A stretch of DNA of 12,126 nt. Source: Spirochaetaceae bacterium (lineage in GTDB: Bacteria > Spirochaetota > Spirochaetia > Treponematales > Breznakiellaceae). A program made the position numbers and the translations under genes. The notes below the pieces were generated by a model. It was given only the letters and a program-made list of their open reading frames with translations. It had not been told where the DNA came from and made no database searches. Shown here in pieces: positions 1 to 5,938 of the stretch; the stretch's first letter is position 1; each line of letters starts with the position of its first letter. Location: NCBI GenBank assembly GCA_031279965.1, contig JAITHM010000020.1:1-12126 (forward strand). The letters are read 5' to 3'.

Positions 1-488
1 GCAATGGTATTGCCAATTTCTGTGTCGTTATTCGCCGAAATTGATGCCACATTGGAGATTTCTGCCTTGTCTTTGCCGATTGACTTTGAATTCTTTTTAA
101 TTTCAGCAACGGCAATCTCCACAGCTTTGTCGATACCGCGTTTCAGCTCAATGGGCGTCATGCCGGCGGAAACCGATTCCAGGCCCTTTTTTACAAGCGC
201 ATAGGCAAGCACTGTAGCTGTAGTGGTGCCATCGCCAGCCACATCGTTGGTTTTTGTGGCAACTTCCTTTAAAAGCTGCGCGCCCATGTTCTCAAACGGG
301 TCGGCAAGCTCAACCTCTTTGGCGACAGAAACGCCATCTTTAGTAACTGTAGGCGCACCGAATTTTTTGTCCAGAAGGACATTTCGTCCTTTCGGGCCAA
401 GGGTTACTTTAACCGCTTTGGAAATTTGCTCGACACCCGAAAGGAGCTTTCTGCGTCCTTCTTCGCTGAAAAGCAATTGTTTAGCCAT
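1..488 (-). CDS. groEL: GroEL chaperonin, 5' part (cut by window edge)
   Basis: Encodes the N-terminal 162 residues of the 60-kDa chaperonin, the ATP-driven double-ring cytoplasmic folding machine that works with GroES. The reading starts MAKQLLFSEEG and keeps the family landmarks: TLGPKGRN (residues 29-36, nucleotide binding), FGAPTVTKDGVSVAKE (43-58) and GDGTTTA (85-91, ATP phosphate and Mg binding). The start is fixed by a strong ribosome binding site, GAGGAG, about 7 nt before the ATG at 488. About two thirds of the protein lies outside the window to the left. No groES precedes it; the upstream gene on the same strand is pgsA, 221 nt away. It probably has its own promoter (594-622). No CIRCE element is visible in the leader, so HrcA control is not supported here. 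Identification is certain. Confidence 0.98.
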   Translation of the reverse strand, partial: MAKQLLFSEEGRRKLLSGVEQISKAVKVTLGPKGRNVLLDKKFGAPTVTKDGVSVAKEVELADPFENMGAQLLKEVATKTNDVAGDGTTTATVLAYALVKKGLESVSAGMTPIELKRGIDKAVEIAVAEIKKNSKSIGKDKAEISNVASISANNDTEIGNTI

Positions 489-568
489 TTTTTTCTCCTC
501 TTTCGCCCGGCCTCATTGTGCCCAAATGGCAGGTTTGAGGCGCGAACTTACACTATATTTGATTATGT

Positions 569-584
569 CCCGCCGACCAGCGGG
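569..584. other. Stem-loop at the start of the groEL leader
   Basis: CCCGC (569-573) pairs with GCGGG (580-584) around a 6-nt loop. It would lie within the first 20 nt of the predicted groEL transcript. A 5' hairpin there could protect the mRNA from decay or act in regulation. It has no T tract, so a terminator is unlikely. Confidence 0.3.
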
Positions 585-593
585 GATGTTTTG

Positions 594-622
594 AATATAC
601 CATAAGTTTTTTTTTTGTTCAA
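594..622 (-). promoter_or_regulatory. Putative sigma-70 type promoter of groEL
   Basis: On the minus strand, TTGAAC (622-617) and TATATT (599-594) are separated by 17 bp. The first ten spacer bases are an uninterrupted A tract (616-607). Matches to consensus are 4/6 and 5/6 with ideal spacing. Transcription would start near 587, giving a groEL leader of about 100 nt. Predicted by eye only. Confidence 0.5.
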
Positions 623-648
623 TATCCCGTTTCGGTTTTTCGTCTCTG

Positions 649-667
649 GCGCCCCCGCATAGGGCGC
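649..667. other. GC-rich stem-loop between pgsA and groEL
   Basis: GCGCCC (649-654) pairs perfectly with GGGCGC (662-667) around a 7-nt loop, 43 nt after the pgsA stop. Neither strand has a T tract behind it, so it is not a classical intrinsic terminator. It may still end or protect the pgsA transcript. Confidence 0.3.
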
Positions 668-709
668 GAACATCCCCAGCCTTCAACACATCCGAACGCA
701 TGCAGGAAT

Positions 710-1291
710 TTATTTTTTTGGGGCTTTGGATACCCACTGGTAGAGATACTCAAAAAACGAAAGATACGCTGCTATAACACAAATAGTAAAAAGCACCACT
801 TTTATCGTGTATAAAACATAATCTTGTGGAAGGATAAATGATGTATACCGATAGATTTTAACAGCAAGAATCCAGAAACATGTTGTAATGTATAAAACTG
901 TTTTAAATTTACCGCCCATGCGCGCCGCAATGTCGCGGCCTTTTCTAGTTGCCTGCAAACGAAGAAAAAGCATCCCGAACTCGCGGTAAAAAATAAGGAT
1001 GAAAATGGGGGCAGGTACATCTCGTGTTACGGTAAAACAAAAGAAAATAGTAATATGAAGGAAGGCATCAGCGAAAGGGTCAAGGATTTTGCCTGTATCG
1101 CTTACTTGATTCAGCTTGCGGGCGGTACTTCCGTCAAGCCAGTCGGTTAATTCTGCCAGAACAAGCGCCGCAGCCAAGGCGGCAAGAATAGGCAGCGCGT
1201 AGCGGTCAAGGTAGGCGGCTATCATATAAAAAATAAAGAATAATGGCGCAAAAATAATCCTGACCATTGTGAATTTATCAGCAAGTCTCAT
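710..1291 (-). CDS. pgsA: CDP-diacylglycerol--glycerol-3-phosphate 3-phosphatidyltransferase
   Basis: Phosphatidylglycerophosphate synthase: transfers the phosphatidyl group of CDP-diacylglycerol to glycerol-3-phosphate in the inner membrane, the first step to phosphatidylglycerol and cardiolipin. The 193-residue protein has the complete CDP-alcohol phosphotransferase signature: D50, D53-G54, A57-R58, G67, D71 and D75, with the family spacing. These Asp residues bind the metals and the last is the presumed base. Several hydrophobic helices (about 12-28, 32-48, 77-88, 93-110, 131-146, 158-178) fit the usual six-TM fold, and the length is typical. An upstream TTG (1339) would add 16 residues, but the ATG at 1291 has GGAG 9 nt before it and directly precedes the usual MRLADKFT-type start, so I chose it. 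PgsA rather than PssA or another family member is inferred from size and helix pattern. Confidence 0.88.
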   Translation of the reverse strand: MRLADKFTMVRIIFAPLFFIFYMIAAYLDRYALPILAALAAALVLAELTDWLDGSTARKLNQVSDTGKILDPFADAFLHITIFFCFTVTRDVPAPIFILIFYREFGMLFLRLQATRKGRDIAARMGGKFKTVLYITTCFWILAVKIYRYTSFILPQDYVLYTIKVVLFTICVIAAYLSFFEYLYQWVSKAPKK

Positions 1292-1315
1292 CGGCACACT
1301 CCAAAATATACGGAT

Positions 1316-1321
1316 ATTATA
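1316..1321 (-). promoter_or_regulatory. Putative -10 element for pgsA
   Basis: A perfect TATAAT on the minus strand (1321-1316) lies 24 nt before the pgsA ATG, giving a leader of about 18 nt that carries the GGAG site. No good -35 hexamer is found at 16-18 bp (best is GATTTT-like), so strength or activator need is unknown. Confidence 0.4.
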
Positions 1322-1420
1322 TGACTGCAATTGTAACAAAAATCCTGTCTTACCACAAGCCCGCTACAGATAGAGCCGGCCAGATCAGATGGGTGCCTCC
1401 GCCTTCCTTTGACGGGGTGA

Positions 1421-1450
1421 TTGACGGGAGTTGTGCCGGACGATTACAAT
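1421..1450 (+). promoter_or_regulatory. Putative promoter of tRNA-Glu and the downstream cluster
   Basis: TTGACG (1421-1426) and TACAAT (1445-1450) are separated by 18 bp, each matching the sigma-70 consensus in five of six bases. Transcription would start about 10 nt before the tRNA at 1467. The octamer TTGACGGG of the -35 region also occurs 12 nt upstream (1409-1416). Confidence 0.6.
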
Positions 1451-1466
1451 GGGGCAGATGAAGGAC

Positions 1467-1538
1467 GGCCCCTTCGTCTATCGGTTAGGACATGAGATTC
1501 TCAATCTTAAAAGAGGGGTTCGATTCCCCTAGGGGCTA
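1467..1538 (+). tRNA. tRNA-Glu (anticodon CTC)
   Basis: A full 72-nt cloverleaf. Acceptor GGCCCCT (1467-1473) pairs with AGGGGCT (1531-1537); D stem is GTCT with AGGAC; anticodon stem TGAGA/TCTTA (1493-1497/1505-1509) holds loop TTCTCAA with anticodon CTC at 1500-1502; the variable loop is 4 nt; T stem AGGGG/CCCCT encloses TTCGATT. The discriminator is A1538. CCA is not encoded and must be added by nucleotidyltransferase. The 1-72 pair is G-U in place of the usual G-C. It decodes GAG. The tRNA ends only 16 nt before the next ATG, and no terminator separates them. Confidence 0.95.
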
Positions 1539-1554
1539 AGAGTTGACACAAAAT

Positions 1555-2199
1555 ATGAAACCTGCTGCGGCAATTTTTGATCTTGACGGGCTTATGCTCG
1601 ATACAGAACGTCCGTTTATAACCGCACTGGCTGCGAAAAACGCCGAATCAGGATGGGATGTTCCCTTTGACACTCTGATAAAAATCATCGGTATTAACTG
1701 CCGCGCATCGGAAAAACTCCTTAAAGACATGCTCGGTTCGGAATATCCTTTTATGGATCTGCGCAGTGAAATTCTTCGGCATGAAAAAACGCGGTATGAA
1801 GCCGAAGGGATTCCGCACAAACCAGGACTTATCCCGCTGCTTGATTCACTGCGTGAAAAAAAAATACCGGCGGCGGTTGCAACTTCTACCGACCGTGACC
1901 GGGCGCTCTGGAAGCTCCGGTGTGGTGGTATTTTGGAGCGGTTTGACGCAATAGTCTGTGGTGATGAAATTCAACACGGAAAGCCCGCACCCGACATATT
2001 CCTCCGCGCCGCGGAAAAACTCGCGCTGCCTGCTGCGTGCTGCGCCGGACTTGAAGACTCGCCCGCCGGCCTTACCGCGCTGGCTGCGGCGGGCATCCGG
2101 TCAATCTTCATCAAGGACATGATCGAGCCGGATGCCGAAGTCCGCGCCGCCGTCTGGAAATGCTGTTCTTCCCTTTACGAAGTAATTCCGCTGTTTTAG
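1555..2199 (+). CDS. HAD-superfamily phosphatase / beta-phosphoglucomutase-like hydrolase
   Basis: A 214-residue cytoplasmic HAD hydrolase of the cap-type (beta-PGM/phosphoglycolate phosphatase-like) subgroup. Motif I is FDLDGLMLDTE (D9 nucleophile, D11 acid/base), motif II is VATSTD (T110/S111), motif III is the Lys in HGKPAPD (K143) and motif IV is GLEDSPAG (E167, D168, Mg binding). The helical cap falls between about residues 16 and 85. Substrate cannot be read from sequence; small sugar phosphates or nucleotides are usual. An in-frame TTG at 1543 would add four residues; I prefer the ATG at 1555, where homology begins, although no clear ribosome binding site precedes it. It starts 16 nt after tRNA-Glu and ends 23 nt before the OmpA-family gene, so all are probably one transcript. 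No evident link to cell-wall synthesis beyond position. Confidence 0.9.
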   Translation: MKPAAAIFDLDGLMLDTERPFITALAAKNAESGWDVPFDTLIKIIGINCRASEKLLKDMLGSEYPFMDLRSEILRHEKTRYEAEGIPHKPGLIPLLDSLREKKIPAAVATSTDRDRALWKLRCGGILERFDAIVCGDEIQHGKPAPDIFLRAAEKLALPAACCAGLEDSPAGLTALAAAGIRSIFIKDMIEPDAEVRAAVWKCCSSLYEVIPLF

Positions 2200-2222
2200 G
2201 CGCCTTCCGCCGATAATAAAAT

Positions 2223-3506
2223 ATGCGAACTTCACGCGCGTCTTTTTTTATTACAACGAGTCTTATACTGTTTTCACAGAGCGTGCTCTACGCGGATAAA
2301 TTTGAATTCAAACATGCAGTGGGCGATAAATTCAGGATAGTCTCTACGACAAAAGAATCTGTCGCCCTGAATGGGAAAGTTGTTCAAAACACAAATATCA
2401 TCAACAGAATGGCCTCGGAAGTAACGGCGCTTGCTAATGGCCGTGCAACGCTTAATGCCGTATTTAATGTTGCTGAAGAAGCTGCCGAAGAACCTGCGGC
2501 GGGAAAAACATCTCCCCGGCTGCGATGGGGTGAAGAATATAAGTCTGTTTTTACCCGGGATAGGTTGGGGAAAATCACGATAGACAAGCGGTATTTCATG
2601 CCGTCGGCACGCGATGTCCCTTATTTTCCAGACCGGGAAGTTAACGCCGGAGAATCGTGGATTTCGCGGGGTAACGAGGTTTTTGATTTGCGGCGGACTT
2701 TTGAAATTGAAGAGCCGGTAAGCGTTCCATTTCAGGCAAACAACATGTATGTCGGCGAGCGTGAATGGCGAAATAAAAAGAAGTATAAAGTGCTTAATGT
2801 AAACTATAACATGATCAAAAATATTGAAGGCTTTGAAAACGCGCCGCGCACATATCTGAACCGCTCAAGCACAACGGCGGCGAAGCCGGGCGAAAAACCG
2901 GAAATACGGCGCATCAACGGCAAGTCCCGCCAGATACTTTATTGGGATGATGCATTGGGGCAGATTGCCGCCGCAGAAGATGAGTTCGAATTGAATTTTA
3001 TGCTGACAAACGGTGAAACATGGACATTTCGCGGAACTACCGTTTCTGAAATAATCGAAGCGGAAGCGATGAATAAGGCAGATCTGGCGCGGGACATTCA
3101 GCAGACTATCGCGGAGCTTGGCCTTACCGATGTTTCTGTCAAGGTTGTGAACGAAGGAATCTCAATCAGCCTGGATAACATCCAGTTTGCCGCCGATTCC
3201 GCACAATTGCTTCCCGGTGAGATGCCTAAACTGGAAAAAATAGCGGCTATACTGCGCGCATACAAAGACCGCGACATTGTGGTGGCAGGACATACGGCGG
3301 CGGCAGGCGCGTCAGAGAATGCCCGCATTAAACTTTCTGAAGACCGCGCTGCAGAGGTCGCCAGCTATCTTATTAAAGAGAAAGTCCGCGCGCCGGAACG
3401 TGTCATCACACGGGGATATGGTTCATCGCGCCCTGTGGCAGGTAACGCCACTGAAGAAGGCCGCCGCAGGAACCGCCGTGTGGAAATCACTATTATGGAG
3501 AATTAA
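2223..3506 (+). CDS. Exported OmpA-family protein
   Basis: A 427-residue secreted envelope protein. Residues 1-24 form a signal peptide ending VLYA before Asp25, with no Cys, so it is not a lipoprotein. Residues 25-275 are a beta-rich region I do not recognise, with the polar, charged make-up of a soluble periplasmic domain, not of a barrel. Residues about 310-427 are an OmpA C-terminal-like domain: FAADSAQL, the GHT loop at 356-358, LSEDRAAEV (371-379), a GYGSSRPV turn and the final NRRVEI. The Arg that binds the peptide carboxylate (R375) is present, but the Asp that normally follows GHT is Ala (A359). It probably tethers or senses peptidoglycan from the periplasm. The ATG lacks a clear ribosome binding site. 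It lies between the HAD gene (23 nt) and mreD (34 nt), suggesting it belongs to the elongasome operon. Confidence 0.88.
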   Translation: MRTSRASFFITTSLILFSQSVLYADKFEFKHAVGDKFRIVSTTKESVALNGKVVQNTNIINRMASEVTALANGRATLNAVFNVAEEAAEEPAAGKTSPRLRWGEEYKSVFTRDRLGKITIDKRYFMPSARDVPYFPDREVNAGESWISRGNEVFDLRRTFEIEEPVSVPFQANNMYVGEREWRNKKKYKVLNVNYNMIKNIEGFENAPRTYLNRSSTTAAKPGEKPEIRRINGKSRQILYWDDALGQIAAAEDEFELNFMLTNGETWTFRGTTVSEIIEAEAMNKADLARDIQQTIAELGLTDVSVKVVNEGISISLDNIQFAADSAQLLPGEMPKLEKIAAILRAYKDRDIVVAGHTAAAGASENARIKLSEDRAAEVASYLIKEKVRAPERVITRGYGSSRPVAGNATEEGRRRNRRVEITIMEN

Positions 3507-3547
3507 TGCCTTGGAGCCGCCTTGACAGCGAAAAGGCAGGTTGGTAA
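3506..3547 (+). CDS. Possible 13-codon coupling ORF between the OmpA gene and mreD
   Basis: The ATG overlaps the stop of the OmpA-family gene by one base (TAATG) and has GGAG 5 nt upstream, a better site than most genes here. It would read MPWSRLDSEKAGW and stop at TAA 3545-3547, a few bases past the mreD TTG start at 3541. Such a short ORF could carry ribosomes from one gene to the next (translational coupling). It could equally be chance; there is no homology to lean on. Confidence 0.25.
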   Translation: MPWSRLDSEKAGW

Positions 3548-4065
3548 AAAGAACTGTGGTTAAGAGTATTGTTTGGGCTGTTGTTTTTATCATTGTGGCA
3601 GGCATCCTGCAATCAACACTGATTGCGCGCTTTGTTTTTTTCTTTCGTATTGAAACAATGCCTGATATAGCACTGTGTATCCTCGTTTTTTCTGCCTATC
3701 AGAATGGCATGATGACAGGACAAATAACTGGTTTTTTTTCCGGCCTTTTTCTTGATTTTCTTTCGCGAGCGCCGCTGGGCCTTAATATTTTTGTGCGCAC
3801 GGTAATTGGCGCGCTTGCCGGGCTTATCCGCGGCAACCTGATTCTTGACGTTGTTTTCCTTCCCATAGCACTGTGTGCGGCGGCGACGCTTCTTAAAGCA
3901 GGGCAGTTTTTTCTGCTTCATTTTCTCTTTGCCGGCGCGGTGCCCGCCTACTCTTGGACGGGGGCAACTTTATGGATTGAACTGCTGATGAACGCCCTTA
4001 TTGCGCCGTTTCTTTTTGACTTTCTCAAAAAATTCAGCGTACTGCTTGAACGGCCCAGGGAGTAA
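3541..4065 (+). CDS. mreD: Rod shape-determining membrane protein MreD
   Basis: MreD is an inner-membrane protein of the elongasome that, with MreB, MreC, PBP2, RodA and RodZ, directs lateral wall growth. The protein is about 174 residues, the usual family length, and almost wholly hydrophobic with about five or six helices. The stretch around residues 60-95 (GQITGFFSGLFLDF followed by APLGLN and a further helix) is the conserved MreD core, and it stands directly before mrdA and rodA as in many bacteria. The start is uncertain: TTG at 3541 has AAAGG 4 nt upstream; GTG at 3556 would shorten it by five residues. It ends 2 nt before the mrdA ATG. mreB and mreC, the usual upstream partners, are absent here. 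Its translation may be coupled to the short ORF overlapping its start. Confidence 0.85.
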   Translation: MVKRTVVKSIVWAVVFIIVAGILQSTLIARFVFFFRIETMPDIALCILVFSAYQNGMMTGQITGFFSGLFLDFLSRAPLGLNIFVRTVIGALAGLIRGNLILDVVFLPIALCAAATLLKAGQFFLLHFLFAGAVPAYSWTGATLWIELLMNALIAPFLFDFLKKFSVLLERPRE

Positions 4066-4067
4066 TA

Positions 4068-5933
4068 ATGCCGCTTATTGAAAATACCGACCGCAGTGAA
4101 AAGCGGATTCGTGCACTGCAAATTATGTTTATTTGCGTGTTCATTGCTTATACCGGACGGCTTTTTGCAATGCAAATTGTCTATGGCGCTGTTCACCGCA
4201 CCCGTGCCGATACCATCACACGCCGCAGCCAGGTGATACCGGCACAGCGTGGTGAAATCTATACACGGGATGCCGCCGCACCGATCGTGTATAATACCGA
4301 CTCGTTTGCCGTCCGCATCTCCCCCGCCGAAATTGAACGTTCAGAAATTCCCGACACGATAAAACGTCTGGCAGATTTTCTTGAAATCCCCGAAGCGCAA
4401 ATTGAACGGCGGCTTCCCGTCCAATCGTGGCATTTGTTTCAGCCGGTTGAAGTCGCCGTGAACATTCCTTACGCAAAGATCGCCGTGCTTGCTGAGCATA
4501 TTGATACGCTGCCCGGCGTGTCCTGGCAGTCTAAACCGGTACGCAATTACAGCGAAACAGGGGGCCTTTCCCACGTTGTAGGTTATGTGGGGGATATTAC
4601 CCGCGATGAGCTTACCACGCTCTACAACAAGGGCTACAGTCAAAGTGACATAATCGGTAAGGCGGGCATTGAACGTCAGTATGATGAGCTTTTGCGAGGA
4701 AAAGACGGAGCCGAAACCCGTGTCGTCGATGTGCGCGGGCGGCTCACCAGCGATACGGTTGTGCGGGAACGGCCTGTGGCAGGAAAGAATCTTGTGCTCA
4801 CCATCGACCGCCGTATTCAAACTCTTGCTGAAAAAGCGCTGGGGAATCGTATTGGCGCCGTCGTTGTCACACGTCCATCAAACGGCGAAATACTGGCAAT
4901 GGTCTCGTATCCGTGGTATAATCCTTCGGTATTTTTAAGCAATGATGCTGGAGTTGAGTATCAAAAATTGATCAGCAATGAACATAAACCGCTTTTAAAC
5001 CGGGCTATTCAATCTCATTACCCCCCCGGTTCCACATTCAAAATTCTTATGACGACAGGAATTCTTGCGGAAAATTCCTTTTCTCCAGATAAAACTGTTG
5101 ACTGTCCGGGTGAAATCTCCTACGGCGACCGTATTTGGCATTGCCATATTCACCGTCCTGGTCATGGCAGAATGAATTTACGGCGGGCGCTGGCGCAATC
5201 CTGTGATATTTATTACTGGGTTGTAGGTCGTGATTCCCTTGGCATTGAAAATATCGTTGCGTATGCCCGTGAATACGGTTTTGGCGAGCTTGCCGGCATA
5301 GACTTGCCGGGAGAAATTGCGGGATTTATCCCTACGCCCCATTGGAAAGACCGGAAATTTCACGAAAAATGGCTGGGCGGTGATACGATGAATACGTCTA
5401 TCGGGCAGGGCTGGACGCTGGTAACGCCGCTGCAGATGTCTAATATGATCTCTATGGTCGTTAATGACGGTGTAACATACCGTCCTCATCTTTTAAAAGA
5501 AGTGCGTGATAGTTCTGATAGTTCAGTTGTCGAAACGGTGAAACCTGAAAAATTGCGCCAAAGCGGAATAGCCAGTTATATCTTTGAACGGGTGCGGCAA
5601 GACATGCGGGGCGTCATCAGCGAGGGCACCGCACAATTTCCTGTGAATACGGTTAAAGTAACAGAAATTGCCGGCAAGACGGGTACCAGCGAAGTTGGCC
5701 TTGCCGACCGCTGGCATGCGTGGTTTGCCGCCTATGCGCCATTCCGGACGGATAATCCCGATGAACGTGTTGCTGTATCGATTATTGTTGAGGCGGCAAA
5801 TACCTGGGAATGGTGGGCTGTTTATGCGGCATCTTTGATTTTTCAGGGGATTTTTGCTCATCAAACTTACGAAGAAGCAGTAACGGCGCTCGGACTTCAA
5901 TATCATGTCAGCGCGCGGGGACGCCGGGAGTAG
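4068..5933 (+). CDS. mrdA: Penicillin-binding protein 2, elongasome transpeptidase
   Basis: Class B penicillin-binding protein that cross-links nascent glycan made by RodA, in the inner membrane with its catalytic domain in the periplasm. The 621 residues are normal for PBP2. A short cytoplasmic tail precedes one TM helix (about 17-38); RGEIYTRD (61-68) opens the pedestal domain. The transpeptidase domain has all three active-site motifs: STFK (S322 nucleophile, K325), SCD (378-380, the SxN/D motif) and KTG (537-539). Between them, D345, H360, H366 and C379 fall near where a zinc site has been described in Acinetobacter PBP2, though the second ligand would be His in place of Asp. The start has AGGGAG 6 nt upstream. 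It follows mreD by 2 nt and precedes rodA by 5 nt, so the three are almost surely co-translated. Confidence 0.95.
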   Translation: MPLIENTDRSEKRIRALQIMFICVFIAYTGRLFAMQIVYGAVHRTRADTITRRSQVIPAQRGEIYTRDAAAPIVYNTDSFAVRISPAEIERSEIPDTIKRLADFLEIPEAQIERRLPVQSWHLFQPVEVAVNIPYAKIAVLAEHIDTLPGVSWQSKPVRNYSETGGLSHVVGYVGDITRDELTTLYNKGYSQSDIIGKAGIERQYDELLRGKDGAETRVVDVRGRLTSDTVVRERPVAGKNLVLTIDRRIQTLAEKALGNRIGAVVVTRPSNGEILAMVSYPWYNPSVFLSNDAGVEYQKLISNEHKPLLNRAIQSHYPPGSTFKILMTTGILAENSFSPDKTVDCPGEISYGDRIWHCHIHRPGHGRMNLRRALAQSCDIYYWVVGRDSLGIENIVAYAREYGFGELAGIDLPGEIAGFIPTPHWKDRKFHEKWLGGDTMNTSIGQGWTLVTPLQMSNMISMVVNDGVTYRPHLLKEVRDSSDSSVVETVKPEKLRQSGIASYIFERVRQDMRGVISEGTAQFPVNTVKVTEIAGKTGTSEVGLADRWHAWFAAYAPFRTDNPDERVAVSIIVEAANTWEWWAVYAASLIFQGIFAHQTYEEAVTALGLQYHVSARGRRE

Positions 5934-5938
5934 CCGGC

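Noticed and set aside
489..620. CIRCE element before groEL
   Set aside because: Neither TTAGCACTC nor GAGTGCTAA, nor a near match with the right spacing, is present in the leader.
513..737. A minus-strand 74-codon frame between pgsA and groEL
   Set aside because: It begins inside the end of pgsA in another frame, lacks a ribosome binding site, and runs through the likely groEL promoter and two hairpins. Its composition shows no domain.
1292..1339. A 16-residue N-terminal extension of PgsA from a TTG
   Set aside because: The ATG at 1291 has a proper GGAG site and begins where the family homology starts, and the TATAAT box lies inside the extension.
3613..3921. A Lys-rich minus-strand 102-codon frame opposite mreD
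   Set aside because: It is the complement of Phe- and Leu-rich membrane codons of mreD, which explains its Lys richness. There is no start signal.
5810..5938. A 43-residue upstream extension of RodA
   Set aside because: It lies wholly inside mrdA, and the ATG at 5939 has GGGAG at good spacing and begins the normal RodA N-terminus.
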